Counted from the stretch's first letter, positions 45,031 to 57,342 are shown. The stretch: 64,000 nucleotides of DNA from Siphonodentalium dalli (GCA_032622095.1 CP136061.1:248319582-248383581); one strand, 5' to 3'. A program made the numbers and translations. The notes: generated by a model not told the origin, from the letters alone.

Positions 45031-46602
45031 ACAAGGACAATTCTTCGCGACGCCAGCTTCGCGCGCGCAACCCTCGATACATGCACGAAAAGACACAAGA
45101 CTTTATGTTATCAGAACAAGGACAATTCTTCCCACTACCACAGCACATTTCATCAACATTCATCCACTAAAATCTGGTCAATAATAACGAAATTGTGCCG
45201 TCATCATTCACAGAACAATATGGGCGGGTCCAATTTCAGGTGCGGCCGCGTCCATGACCCTTGATCTTGACATTGACCTCGCTCATATGCGCTCATATAG
45301 GTATGTTTCTGGACCGATCGAGCAATAATTTGTCCAGACGCTGTATATTCTGCCCAGACGGAGGTGTTCACAAAGAAATCCCTAAATATCCTGGACGAAG
45401 TCGGGCACATCAGCTAGTGACTATATATTTTGGTGAGGTTTCTGATTGAGGAATTTCAACCCAATATGATGGTACATATGAGATGGATAAGTCGTGGATA
45501 CCATCATTGAAGTCTGGGCTAAACGAGGTTGGAGAGGGATCGCACTCCCGACTTGATTGGGCGGAAATTAGCACCGATTTTGAAGCTATAGTTGTGAGAT
45601 GAGGAACATCTCAATGTGCAATTCCGATAAATACATGACCATTTCGATAAGAAATGAGAATGTGTTCACAATCACTGAATCAACCACATTTGAAGCAATG
45701 CTACTGATTCTGAGGCAGTGCCTCCGTTAATCTGTTATATATATTTCATTGACTGGTGTCCAGTAACGCACAGAAGGTGATATTTTGAAAAGAGAGCGCT
45801 CGTCGCACACAATATTTGCCATTTTGTCTGTTACCTACATGTATACGCGGTCAGTTTTTCATGTTCACATTACTAAAACGGCGAGGGATATAATATAAGG
45901 AAGAACATGTGGGGGGGGGGGGGGGGGGGGTTATGTCCTGATGTGCAGGTGTACCTATATCAGCTCCGGACTAGCATGACCTTGAAGCTGGTGGCTTAGT
46001 GATGACGATGGACACTCTTCACGTTATATATATAATTGATATATACATGTATACTTATATGTTATTACCACAATGTGGGTTCGAGATTCGTATTAAAGTC
46101 TCGAGCTATACAATCTCGGGGCAGTCTATTTTTCAACGAGTCCGCTGGACGAGTAGATTTCGGTCCATAAAAGACAGCTCGACTTGAATACCAATCTCGG
46201 TAACAAACAGGCTGGTGATTTATTTAACTAGTAAATCAAAATAATATCGAATAAAAGTAACTTTGTCAGAGGAACTATGTCGTTTGGCGTAGGAAGTAGT
46301 ACATCGCACAGTTGACGTCATTGTACATCACTGCGAAGTATTACGTCATCAACGATGCACCGTGTCAAAAAAAGGTCCGTTTGTATACACGCGTTGAATT
46401 AAAAAATATTGCTGTTTTCGAAGAATGCAACATATTTTTAAAGTGTTTTTCTCCATTACCACCGGAAATATATCAGCTGATTTGAAATGATGTCGGATGC
46501 TGTAAAGATAATAGAAATACATGTTTTTATGCCAATTGCCCGTGTAAATCAATGTTTTTAGAAACGAAGCGCATTTCTCCATAACTGACGTGGGTTCACC
46601 CT
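45031..46602. other. No gene seen; long G-run
   Basis: A direct repeat of ATCAGAACAAGGACAATTCT occurs at about 45026 and 45110. A G homopolymer of 22 bases lies at ~45911-45932. No coding domain recognised. Confidence 0.4.
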
Positions 46603-46705
46603 TGCCATCCAGGATACGGCTTGTTGCTATCCATAATACGGCTTGTTGCTATCCAGTATACGACCTGTTGCCATCCAGGATACGGCTTGTTGCCATCCAG
46701 GATAG
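46603..46705. repeat. 22-bp minisatellite, left of the foldback element
   Basis: CCATCCAGGATACGGCTTGT TG-type monomers, nearly five copies with variants (CTATCCATAATACGG). The array continues in the same orientation and phase at 53640, showing it was one array before the element inserted. Confidence 0.85.
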
Positions 46706-46713
46706 TGCTTGTT

Positions 46714-48297
46714 CGGTGTGACTAAACACCGCCCGGACCAGCCCGGACCAGCCCGGACCAGCCCGGACCCCCCATATGGACTATATGAGTGATTTTAAGG
46801 GCAATATAAGTGCAGGGGTGTCATGGAAACCCACTCAGGGTCGCTATTAACCCTCAAAATGCCGGCATCGGCGAAAATGTTCGCCGCGAAATGAAGCTAA
46901 CAGCCCGGACCGCCCTTGCTGCGTCCAGGTATGATTTTAGTATCCATATCTGTGCGAGGGTGTTAATCAAACCCAAATACGCACGGAGAGTGGTCAAGGT
47001 AAAACGTAATTGCCGCTTATTAACCCCTAAACTTCCCAGATTCATCCAGATTAAAAAAATTGCGCCCCCAATAAACAAACTCACAGACCGGACCCCTTAA
47101 TGTCCTCGTACTTCTACTAACTCCTTACATATGTATTCTGGAACTACCCTCGACTACACTCACGAAGATACAAGGGCGAGTCGCCCACAAATGCCTGGCA
47201 ATTAACCTCCAAAATGCCGCCATCGACTATTATGTTTACCCATAACGACGCTGATAGCCCGGACCAGCCCGGACCATCCCGGTCAAGCCCGGACCCCCCA
47301 TATGGACTATATGAGTTATTTTAAGGCCAATGTAAGTGCAGGGGTGTCATGGAAACACACTCAGGGTCGCTATTAACCCTCAAAATACCGGCATCGGCGA
47401 AAATGTTCGCCGCGAAATGAAGCTAACAGCCCGGACCGCCCCTGCTGCGTCCAGGTATGATTTTAGTATCCATATCTGTGCGAGGGTGTTAATGAAACCC
47501 AAATACGCACGGAGAGTGGTCAAGGTAAAACGGAAGTGCCGCTTATTAACCCCTAAACTTCCCAGATTCAGCCAGAATTACAAAATTGCGCCCCCAATAA
47601 ACAAACTCACAGGCCGGACCCCCTTAATATCCTCGTACTTCTAATAACTCCTTACATATGTGTTGTGGAACTACCCTCGACTACACTCACGAAGATACAA
47701 GGGCGAGTCGCCCACAAATGCCTGGCAATTAACCTCCAAAATACCGCCATCGACTATTATGTTTACCCATAACGACGCTGACAGCCTGGACCAGCCCGGA
47801 CCATCCCTGTCCAGCCCGGACCCCCCATATGGACTATATGAGTTATTTTAAGGCCAATGTAAGTGCAGGGGTGTCATGGAAACACACTCAGGGTCGCTAT
47901 TAACCCTCAAAATGCCGGCATCGGCGAAAATGTTCGCCGCGAAATGAAGCTAACAGCCCGGACCGCCCCTGCTGCGTCCAGGTGTGATTTCAGTATCCAT
48001 ATCTGTGCGAGGGTGTTAATGAAACCCAAATACGCACGGAGAGTGGTCAAGGTCAAACGGAAGTGCCGCTTATTAACCCTTAAACTTCCCAGATTCATCC
48101 AGAATTACAAAATTGCGGCCCCAATAAACAAACTCACAGCCCGGACCCCCTTAATGTCCTCGTACTTCTAATAAATCATTACATATGTGTTGTGGAACTA
48201 CCCTCGACTACACTCACGAAGATACAAGGCGAGTCGCCCACAAATGCCTGACAATTAACCCCCAAAATGCCGCCATCGACTATTATGTTTACCCATG
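46714..48297 (+). repeat. Left arm: three ~527-bp units in plus orientation
   Basis: CCCCCCATATGGACTATATG starts at about 46768, 47294 and 47821 (period 526-527). Each unit has AGTGCAGGGGTGTCATGGAA, GGCGAAAATGTTCGCCGCGA and CAATAAACAAACTCACAG. The third unit stops at TTTACCCATG where orientation reverses. Confidence 0.9.
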
Positions 48298-51200
48298 GCA
48301 CAATTTTGTAATTCTGAAAAAATCTAGCAAGTTTAGGGGTTAATATCGTCACTTCTGTTTGGCCGTGACCATCGTCCGTGTGTATGTGAGTTCCCACGAC
48401 ACCGTGAACAGTTAAGTACACTAAAATCACCCCTAGACGCAGTAGGGGCGGTCCGGGCTGTTAGCTTCGTTATCGGTAAACATATTCGGCGATAGCGGGA
48501 TTTTGGGGGTTAATTGCCAGGCTTTCGTGGGCGACTCGCCCTTATTTCTTCGTGAGTGTAGTCAAATGTACTTCTGCAACACATATGTAAGGATTTATTA
48601 GAAGTACAAGGACATTAAGCGGCCCGGGCTGTGAGTTTGTTTATTGGGGGCACAATTTGGTAATTATGAATGAATCTGGCAAGTTTATGGGTTAATATCG
48701 GCACTTCTGTTTTGCCTTGACCATCATCCATGTGTATGTGAGTTTCCATGACACCCGTGTACATATAAGGACTCTAAAATCACACCTAGACGCCACAGGG
48801 GCGGTCGGGTTGTCAGCGTCGTTATCGGTCAACATATTCGGCGATGGCGGCATTTTGGGGGTTAATTGCCAGACTTTCGTGGTGAAACTCGCCCGTGGTT
48901 CTTCGTGAGTGTAGTCGAGAGTAGTTCCGCAACACATATGTAAGGAGTTATTATAAGTACGATGACATTAAGGGGGTCCGGGCTGTGAGTTTGTTTATTG
49001 GGGGCACAATTTTGTAATTATGACTGAAGCTGGCAAGTTTAGGGGTTGAGCACTCTCCGTGCGTAGTTGGGTTTCATTAACACCCTCGAACAGATATGGA
49101 TAGTAAAATCACCCCTAGGCGCAGCAGGTGCGGTCCGGGTTGTCAGCGTCGTTATCGGTAAACATATTCGGCGATGGCGGCGTATTGGGGGTTAATTGTC
49201 AGACGTTCGTGGGCGACTCACCCTTGTATCTTCGTGAGTGTAGTCGAGGGTAGTACCATAACACATATGTAAGGAGTTATTAGAAGTACGAGGACATTAA
49301 GGGGGTCCGGGCTGTGAGTTTGTTTATTGGGGGCGCAATTTTGTAATTCTGGCTGAATCTGGGAAGTTTAGGGGTTAATAAGCGGCACCTCCGTTTGACC
49401 TTGACCACTCTCCGCGCGTATTTGGGTTTCATTAATACCCTCGCACAGATATGAATACTAAAATCATACCTGGACGCAGTAGGGGCGGTCCGGGCTGTTA
49501 GCTTCATTTCGCGGCGAACATTTTCGCCGATGCCGGCTTTTTGAGGGTTAATAGCGACCCTGAGTGTGTTTCCATGACACCCCTGCACTTACATTGGCCT
49601 TAAAATCAGTCATATAGTCCATATGGGGGGTCCGGGCTGGACCGGGATAGTCCGGGCTGGTCCGGGATGTCAGCGTCGTTATGGGTAAACGTAATAGTCG
49701 ATGGAGGCATTTTGGGGGTTAATTTCCAGGCATTTGTGGGCGACTCGCCCTTGTATCTTCGTGAGTGTAGTCGAGGGTAGTTCCACAACACATATGTAAG
49801 GAGTTATTAGAAGTACGAGGACATTAAGGGGGTCCGGGCTGTGAGTTTGTTTATTGGGGGGCGCAATTTTGTAATTCTGGATGAATCTGGGAAGTTTAGG
49901 GGTTAATAAGCGGCACTTCCGTTTGACCTTGACCACTCTCCGTGCGTATTTGGGTTTCATTAACACCCTCGCACAGATATGGATACTAAAATCATACCTG
50001 GACGCAGCAGGGACGGTCCGGGCTGTTAACTTCATTTCGCGGCGAACATTTTCGCCGATGCCGACATTTTGAGGGGTAATAGTGACCCTGAGTGTGTTTC
50101 CATGACACTCCTGCACTTATATTGGCCTTAAAATCACTCATATAGTCCATATGGGGGGTCCGGGCTGGACCGGGATGGTCCCGGCTGGTCCGGGCTATCA
50201 GCGTCGTTATGGGTAAACATAATAGTTGATGGCGGCATTTTGGGGGTTAATTGTCAGGCATTTGTGGGCGACTCGCCCTTGTATCTTCATGAGTGTAGTC
50301 GAGGGTAGTTCCACAACACATATATAAGGAGTTATTAGAAGTACGAGGACATTAAGGGGATCCGGGCTGTGAGTTTGTTTATTGGGGGCGCAATTTTGTA
50401 ATTCTGGATGAATCTGGGATGTTTAGGGGTTAATAAGCGGCACTTCCGTTTGACCTTGACCACTCTCCGTGCGTATTTGGGTTTCATTAACACCCTCGCA
50501 CAGATATGGATACTAAAATCATACCTGGGCGCAGCAGGGGCGGTCCGGGCTGTTAGCTTCATTTCGCGGCGAACATTTTCGCCGATGTCGGCATTTTGAG
50601 GGTTAATATATAGCGACCCTGAGTGTGTTTCAATGACACTCCTGCACTTATTGGCCTTAAAATCACTCATATAGTCCATATGGGGGGTCCGGGCTGGACC
50701 GGGATGGTCCCGGCTGGTCCGGGCTATCAGCGTCGTTATGGGTAAACATAATAATTGATGGCGGCATTTTGGGGTTAATTGTCAGGCATTTGTGGGCGAC
50801 TCGCCCTTGTATCTTCGTGAGTGTAGTCGAGGGTAGTTCCGCAATTTTGTAATTCTGGCTGAATCTGGGAAGTTTAGGGGTTAATAAACGGCACTTCCGT
50901 TTGACCTTGACAACTCTCTGCGCGTATTTGGGTTTCATTAACACCCTCGCACAGATATGGATACTAAAATCACACCTGGACGCAGCAGGGGCGGTCCGGG
51001 CTGTTAGCTTCATTTCGCGGCGAACATTTTCGCCGATGCCCGCATTTTGAGGGTTAATAGCGACCATGAGTGTGTTTCCATGACACCCCTGCACTTACAT
51101 TGGCCTTAAAATAACTCATATAGTCCAGATGGGGGGTCCGGGCTGGACCGGGATGGTCCGGGTTGGTCCGGGCTGTCAGCGTCGTTATGCATGGGTAAAC

Positions 51201-53631
51201 ATAATAGTCGATGGCGGCATTTTGGGGGTTAATTGCCAGGCATTTGTGGGCGACTCGCCCTTGTATCTTCGTGAGTGTAGTCGATGGTAGTTCCACAACA
51301 CATATGTAAGGAGTTATTATAAGTACGATGACATTAAGGGGGTCCGGGCTGTGAGTTTGTTTATTGGGGGCACAATTTTGTAATTATGACTGAAGCTGGC
51401 AAGTTTAGGGGTTGAGCACTCTCCGTGCGTAGTTGGGTTTCATTAACACCCTCGAACAGATATGGATAGTAAAATCACCCCTAGGCGCAGCAGGTGCGGT
51501 CCGGGTTGTCAGCGTCGTTATCGGTAAACATATTCGGCGATGGCGGCGTATTGGGGGTTAATTGTCAGACGTTCGTGGGCGACTCGCCCTTGTATCTTCG
51601 TGAGTGTAGTCGAGGGTAGTACCATAACACATATGTAAGGAGTTATTAGAAGTACGAGGACATTAAGGGGGTCCGGGCTGTGAGTTTGTTTATTGGGGGC
51701 ACAATTTTGTAATTCTGGCTGAATCTAACAAGTTTAGGGATTAATAAGCGGCACCTCCGTTTGACCTTGACCACTCTCCGCGCGTATTTGGGTTTCATTA
51801 ATACCCTCGCACAGATATGAATACTAAAATCATACCTGGACGCAGTAGGGGCGGTCCGGGCTGTTAGCTTCATTTCGCGGCGAACATTTTCGCCGATGCC
51901 GGCTTTTTGAGGGTTAATAGCTACCCTGAGTGTGTTTCCATGACACCCCTGCACTTACATTGGCCTTAAAATCAGTCATATAGTCCATATGGGGGGTCCG
52001 GGCTGGACCGGGATAGTCCGGGCTGGTCCGGGATGTCAGCGTCGTTATGGGTAAACGTAATAGTCGATGGAGGCATTTTGGGGGTTAATTTCCAGGCCTT
52101 TGTGGGCGACTCGCCCTTGTATCTTCGTGAGTGTAGTCGAGGGTAGTTCCACAACACATATGTAAGGAGTTATTAGAAGTACGAGGACATTAAGGGGGTC
52201 CGGGCTGTGAGTTTGTTTATTGGGGGCGCAATTTTGTAATTCTGGGTGAATTTGGGATGTTTAGGGGTTAATAAGCGGCACTTCCGTTTGACCTTGACCA
52301 CTCTCCGTGCGTATTTGGGTTTCATTAACACCCTCGCACAGATATGGATACTAAAATCATACCTGGGCGCAGCAGGGGCGGTCCGGGCTGTTAGCTTCAT
52401 TTCGCGGCGAACATTTTCGCCGATGCCGGCATTTTGAGGGTTAATATATAGCAACCCTGAGTGTGTTTCAATGACACTCCTGCACTTATTGGCCTTAAAA
52501 TCACTCATATAGTCCATATGGGGGGTCCGGGCTGGACCGGGATGGTCCCGGCTGGTCCGGGCTATCAGCGTCGTTATGGGTAAACATAATAATTGATGGC
52601 GGCATTTTGGGGTTAATTGTCAGGCATTTGTGGGCTAATCGCCCTTGTATCTTCGTGAGTGTAGTCGAGGGTAGTTCCACAACACATATGTAAGGAGTTA
52701 TTAGAAGTACGAGGACATTAAGGGGGTCCGGGCTGTGAGTTTGTTTATTGGGGGCGCAATTTTGTAATTCTGGCTGAATCTGGGAAGTTTAGGGGTTAAT
52801 ACACGGCACTTCCGTTTGACCTTGACAACTCTCTGCGCGTATTTGGGTTTCATTAACACCCTCGCACAGATATGGATACTAAAATCACACCTGGACGCAG
52901 CAGGGGCGGTCCGGGCTGTTAGCTTCATTTCGCGGCGAACATTTTCGCCGATGCCGGCATTTTGAGGGTTAATAGCGACCCTGAGTGTGTTTCCATGACA
53001 CCCCTGCACTTACATTGGCCTTAAAATAACTCATATAGTCCAGATGGGGGGTCCGGGCTGGACCGGGATGGTCCGGGTTGGTCCGGGCTGTCAGCGTCGT
53101 TATGCATGGGTAAACATAATAGTCGATGGCGGCATTTTGGGGGTTAATTGCCAGGCATTTGTGGGCGACTCGCCCTTGTATCTTCGTGAGTGTAGTCGAG
53201 GGTAGTTCCACAACACATATGTAAGGAGTTATTAGAAGTACGATGACATTAAGGGGGTCCGGGCTGTGAGTTTGTTTTTTGGGGGCGCAATTTTGTAATT
53301 CTGGCTGAATCTGGGAAGTTTAGGGGTTAATAAGCGGCACTTCCGTTTGACCTTGACCACTCTCCGTGCGTATTTGGGTTTCATTAACACCCTCGCACAG
53401 ATATGAATACTAAAATCACACCTGGACGCAGCAGGGGCGGTCCGGGCTGTTAGCTTCATTTCGCGGCGAACATTTTCGCCGATGCCTGCATTTTGAGGGT
53501 TAATAGCGACCCTGAGTGGGTTTCCATGACACCTCTGCACTTATATTGCCCTTTAAATCACTCATATAGTCCATATGGGGGGGGGGGTCCGGGCTGGTCC
53601 GGGCTGGTCCGGGCGGTGTTTAGTCACACCC
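48298..53631 (-). repeat. Right arm: ~527-bp units and shorter variants in minus orientation
   Basis: CATATAGTCCA.ATGGGGGGT recurs at about 49611, 50138, 50669, 51117, 51977, 52507, 53035 and 53566. Shorter variant units (TCGGTAAACATATTCGGCGA in place of the TTCGCGGCGAACATTTTCGC block) occupy about 48298-49270 and 51300-51640. Frames of 102, 114 and 63 codons repeat once per unit on both strands with mostly non-synonymous changes, so I treat them as shadows. Confidence 0.9.
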
Positions 53632-53639
53632 TGCTTGTT

Positions 53640-53701
53640 TCCATCCAGGATACGACTTGTTGCCATCCAGGATACGGCTTGTTGCCATCTAAGATACAGA
53701 A
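53640..53701. repeat. 22-bp minisatellite, right of the foldback element
   Basis: CCATCCAGGATACGACTTGT TG monomers, nearly three copies, same orientation as the array at 46603-46705. Confidence 0.85.
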
Positions 53702-55329
53702 TAGGAAACCGCCTATATATATTCGTTATGACATTGTGTGTATTTGAGGAAAAAAACAACTAAGTGTAAGATAATTATCTACACACTCGTGACACTGCAT
53801 GGTACCTCAGATAGCTGATGGAACACGTCGGCATACTGTGGATTATAGTGTCTACAATAAATAATGTAAATTATAAACCTCTGGGAAATAAGCATGCGTG
53901 ATGTAACGTCCATATATACAGCATGCTTCGTATCCATTAATTGTATGTGATGTCTGACATAACTATGCCCATGTGGATTGAAAGTAATCTGACATTTAGG
54001 TCGAGTTGGGGGCAAAAAGTTCATCTCAGACCGCCGCTACCTGAATTTGTTTGGACTATTATTAAGTCAACTCTATAACATACGACAGACACCAAGGTAA
54101 TGGGTCGGGAAGCTAATATAATATATGTCATAATTTGCTCGAAAATGGCGGAAGATGTCACGCCTGGTAATTTCAACATTTGTTTTTTTCTAAAATTTCC
54201 AAAGGCAACAGATGAAGACACCAGCAAGCTGTTAAACTAATGGGATATCCCCAACTTTACTCATCTCGGATGCTGCAAAAACGGGTATCGGACATATTTG
54301 TTTTAAGATTCTGGCGTTTCATAAGCTCCTTCAAATGGTAACCGAACACTTCCTTCTTCCTAACGGTGATATATTTATATGGGGGCGGGATTCATGGGGT
54401 CAGAGGGGAAAAAACGGCGACTACTTCGATGCATGGGAGACATCTTGCAGCCATTTTCGAGCAATTTTTGTAGGTTCTACATTTTCCCACAGAGACAAAT
54501 GAAAGGTGGTAACATGTCAGAAAAATAGCATATTTTCACATTTCGGCGGCCATTTTGGCCGCCATATTGGATTTTGGTGTCGGATATTTGGCTAATTTGC
54601 AAGGGTTGTATATTAGCATAACGAATCGGGCGGAAAAAAAGACCACATGTGATATCATCTTTACTATAATGGCGATCAAAGAGACCTGGTGCATTTAAAA
54701 AAAATGGCCGCCATGATGGACGCCATCTTGTCTGGAGTCTCTGCGGCCACTTTATTTTCTTGTTAACAAGTGAAAAAAATTAGAGGAGACCTTAAGGAAG
54801 AAAATTAGTGGGGTGAAGTTAAGTCCTGGGGGGGGGGGGGTGCAGAGGTCGACCAATATCTCCTGGACTACCTGTCATGAGATATATATGCTGTGCAAGG
54901 GGTTGTCGGTATCTCACCAAATTTGGTTGTATGCAGTTTAACAATGTTACAAAATCATAGTGGTGTGCTGTAGTGAAATGCTTGTTTGCGGGCGATCGTG
55001 ACTAAACAGTAGTTCGCAGGTTGAAATTTGACCCCCAAGTTAACGAGGGTTGAACAAACATGTAATAACCCATTAAAGATGGTCTATCTCTTCCGTACAT
55101 GTATTATATAGTTTCCTGTGTAACAAATAATCGCAGACACGTGTCCACAAACGCTTCTATGAATTAATATTGATTTTATTTCGAAGTTTGTACTGGTACA
55201 ATACATACTTCCTTTCGGGACAGATTACGGGCTATTTTTAGAACATAAACTTCAGGCGCATTAGGAGCTTTGCAAGAGAGAGAACACTATCCTATTAACA
55301 CTCTCCAGCAAGGCAAAATGACATTTCGA
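53702..55329. other. No gene seen
   Basis: Contains GGCCGCCATATTGG and AATGGCCGCCATGATGG segments of the widespread 'AAGATGGCCGCC' kind and a G-run at ~54829-54841. Minus frames of 68-81 codons at 53779-54227 have no recognised domain. Confidence 0.4.
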
Positions 55330-55660
55330 TTAAAGGCCCACTTAATTTTCGAACCCCCAGATCACATCTCTAAAATATATGCCATATTATATACCATTTG
55401 AAAGAGGAAGCTCCGGAACATTGTATTATCAACTTATCCGGTGCAATAAACTGTAAAAACATGTTGTTTTTGTTGAGTTATCGACGTTTTTGTAGTAAAA
55501 GTGTTTTATTTTCAATGGAGGGGGAATAACTCTATATTTTAAATATAGAGTTATTGCCCTTCCATTGAAAATACATCTTTAGTTTGAATTCTGTTACACT
55601 CTGGGAGCCAAAACGGGGGTTATCATTATATGATCTTCTGATACACATACGTTTCAAATG
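55330..55660. mobile_element. TTAA-flanked MITE family D, right end lost
   Basis: Starts TTAAAGGCCCACTTAATTTT as at 42372, followed by AGAGGAAGCTCC. The centre has a perfect palindrome CTCTATATTTTAAATATAGAG within CAATGGAGGG...CCTTCCATTG. Similarity fades before the right terminus. Confidence 0.7.
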
Positions 55661-56270
55661 GTGATGAATTATATAGTATTATAATCATATTTTATGGCAT
55701 AGATTGTTAATAAAACTGTATATCAAGTCACCAGGGTCTTTAAGATATTTTGCAGGAATAAATAACTGTAGTACGCTACACATAATATATTCAATATTCA
55801 GTTGTGTCTGTTGTATTAACAGAAAAAAATATTTGTAGTCTTGAAATCGGGTCTTAATTGTGTTGTTGTTGTAATTATGGCCCAGAAGAAATAGACTACA
55901 TTTAACGTAAAGTCTTTCTGCTCCTGGTATGGCGTTGATGTTCTCAACAGTCGAATCGTCAGGTGGATGGTCATCGATTGCGGACGATCAAGAGACAACA
56001 AATTCGAGTACACCGGGTAAAGACACTCGACAGTTCGGCGCTGCATGTAATGCAAACTTAATTGCCAGGATATATGTTATAAACACTTGAGATTAACTTG
56101 CGGTTGTTGTTCGGTATGTTAAATTTAGGCGGAATTTATCAGCATCTATTCACTTTGTGAAACAATATAAATGTCAAATTTAAGCAAATGCATACATTCC
56201 GAATTTATGATAAATTTATGCCAGATTTATTTGTAAATTCCACTTTTAATACAGTCATTGCATATATTTT
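55661..56270. other. Upstream region / probable intron of the TMEM121-like gene
   Basis: Ends at the splice acceptor CATATATTTTACAG (AG at 56273-56274). A 79-codon minus frame at 55816 is unremarkable. Confidence 0.4.
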
Positions 56271-56274
56271 ACAG
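56271..56274 (+). promoter_or_regulatory. Probable 3' splice site in the 5' UTR of the TMEM121-like gene
   Basis: TTGCATATATTTTACAG|GTGATT, 105 bp before the ATG, with no upstream in-frame coding. This suggests a non-coding first exon further upstream. Confidence 0.4.
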
Positions 56275-56379
56275 GTGATTTTGGTTGCTGCTGGCCATGT
56301 GGTACATGCACTTGCTCCATGTCGACACCAGACCTCGATAAACGTCTAGCAGCGTAAGATCACAGAACTACACGTGGTC

Positions 56380-57342
56380 ATGTCTTGCCTTCAGCGAGCC
56401 CGTGCCATTCATCACATTCCGACCAGGATGATGTGCATCATGCTGATCGTGATACAGGCGGCCATTATAGACTATTATCTGGTACACTACAAGAGCACGA
56501 TTTGGCTGTCAATAATTACAGTTGATTTTGTCGTCATCGTCGTTTTCTTGATTGCCATGGTAACGTCATACAAACAAGTCCAGACCATGCGTCTTTGGAA
56601 GAAAACAGACGCAAGAAAGCAAGCTGAACCTGATTCGCTGCCCTTTGGCTTTATCTCATGGGGAGTGTATTCGATTGGACTGTGTGTCAAGGTCATTGTG
56701 ATTTTCGACAGTTTCGCGGAAACACTCGACGAAAATGAGTTTTTCGGTCCAAATACGCTCAAGACAGCCGTTGGAATTTCCGGTTTGGTGTTCATGTTGT
56801 TCTTGATGGGTCTTCACGATGCCCCAAGGAACAGCAAACCTAAGCAGTACATCGAGGAACTAACAGGGACTGTAATCTTCGATATAATCGACGCAGTTGA
56901 CAGCATGGAAATCTTATTCAACAAAGAGGCACGTGACAATTTTCTGCCCGGTATGGAATGGGCTATCGTCATTATCGCGTGTATTAACTTCATCATCCCA
57001 ACAATTCCATTGGTCACTTTGACCCGGACGAAGTTCGGACACCGGAAGTTACCCGATCATCTGGTTGTAATTCACAAGATTATGTTAGCGTTCGCTGTGA
57101 ACCTCCCTCTCGCCATTTCGAGGCTTGTCGTCTGGCATGGTTTCAGTCAAGGAATTTCTCTGTTTCTTTTGAAGAATATTCTCATGGTGGGTATGATATC
57201 GTACGACCTATACGAACATTGGATGGAATCGGAAGAAAAGAAAGAATCAAAATTTCATGGCGTCGAACTCACGACAAAAACATCGCCCCAAGAAGATCAA
57301 AGAGACGGGTATGGTTTGGAGGATAGATACAATTATGGTTGA
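56380..57342 (+). CDS. TMEM121-family multipass membrane protein
   Basis: One uninterrupted exon from ATG at 56380 (a GTG six bases earlier is not a eukaryotic start) to TGA, 320 residues, close to the ~320 of vertebrate TMEM121. About six or seven hydrophobic helices: residues ~16-36, 42-62, 90-110, 128-146, 191-212, 230-250, 256-274. Conserved-looking blocks include FGPNTLKTAVG (after an acidic LDENEF), GLHDAPR, YIEELTGTVIFDIIDAVD and LLKNILMVGMISYDLYEHW. Charged tails flank the core, so the C-terminus is probably cytoplasmic. The family is poorly understood; TMEM121 proteins have been linked to signalling and heart tissue in vertebrates. Assignment rests on overall pattern, with TMEM121B as the alternative subfamily. 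GC content is higher than the surrounding repeats, as expected for host coding sequence. Confidence 0.78.
   Translation: MSCLQRARAIHHIPTRMMCIMLIVIQAAIIDYYLVHYKSTIWLSIITVDFVVIVVFLIAMVTSYKQVQTMRLWKKTDARKQAEPDSLPFGFISWGVYSIGLCVKVIVIFDSFAETLDENEFFGPNTLKTAVGISGLVFMLFLMGLHDAPRNSKPKQYIEELTGTVIFDIIDAVDSMEILFNKEARDNFLPGMEWAIVIIACINFIIPTIPLVTLTRTKFGHRKLPDHLVVIHKIMLAFAVNLPLAISRLVVWHGFSQGISLFLLKNILMVGMISYDLYEHWMESEEKKESKFHGVELTTKTSPQEDQRDGYGLEDRYNYG

Larger units (their letters stand above)
46706..53639. mobile_element. 6.9-kb foldback-like element with 8-bp target duplication
   Basis: TGCTTGTT flanks the element at 46706-46713 and 53632-53639. The element (46714-53631) begins GGTGTGACTAAACACCGCCC after one base and ends with the inverse GGGCGGTGTTTAGTCACACC. 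Each end is followed by GCCCGGACCA / TGGTCCGGGC short repeats and then ~527-bp units, plus-oriented on the left (three) and minus-oriented on the right (about nine plus shorter variants). Collapsing one TGCTTGTT restores the surrounding 22-bp array. Long tandem-repeat inverted arms with 7-9-bp duplications are features of foldback (FB), TU and Galileo-type DNA transposons; membership is inferred. No transposase ORF is visible, so it is non-autonomous. Confidence 0.85.

Noticed and set aside
46603-46705. CRISPR-like regular repeats
   Set aside because: The 22-bp units are head to tail without spacers; this is a minisatellite in an animal genome.
56487-57017. Minus-strand frames of 102 and 67 codons
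   Set aside because: Shadows of the TMEM121-like coding sequence.
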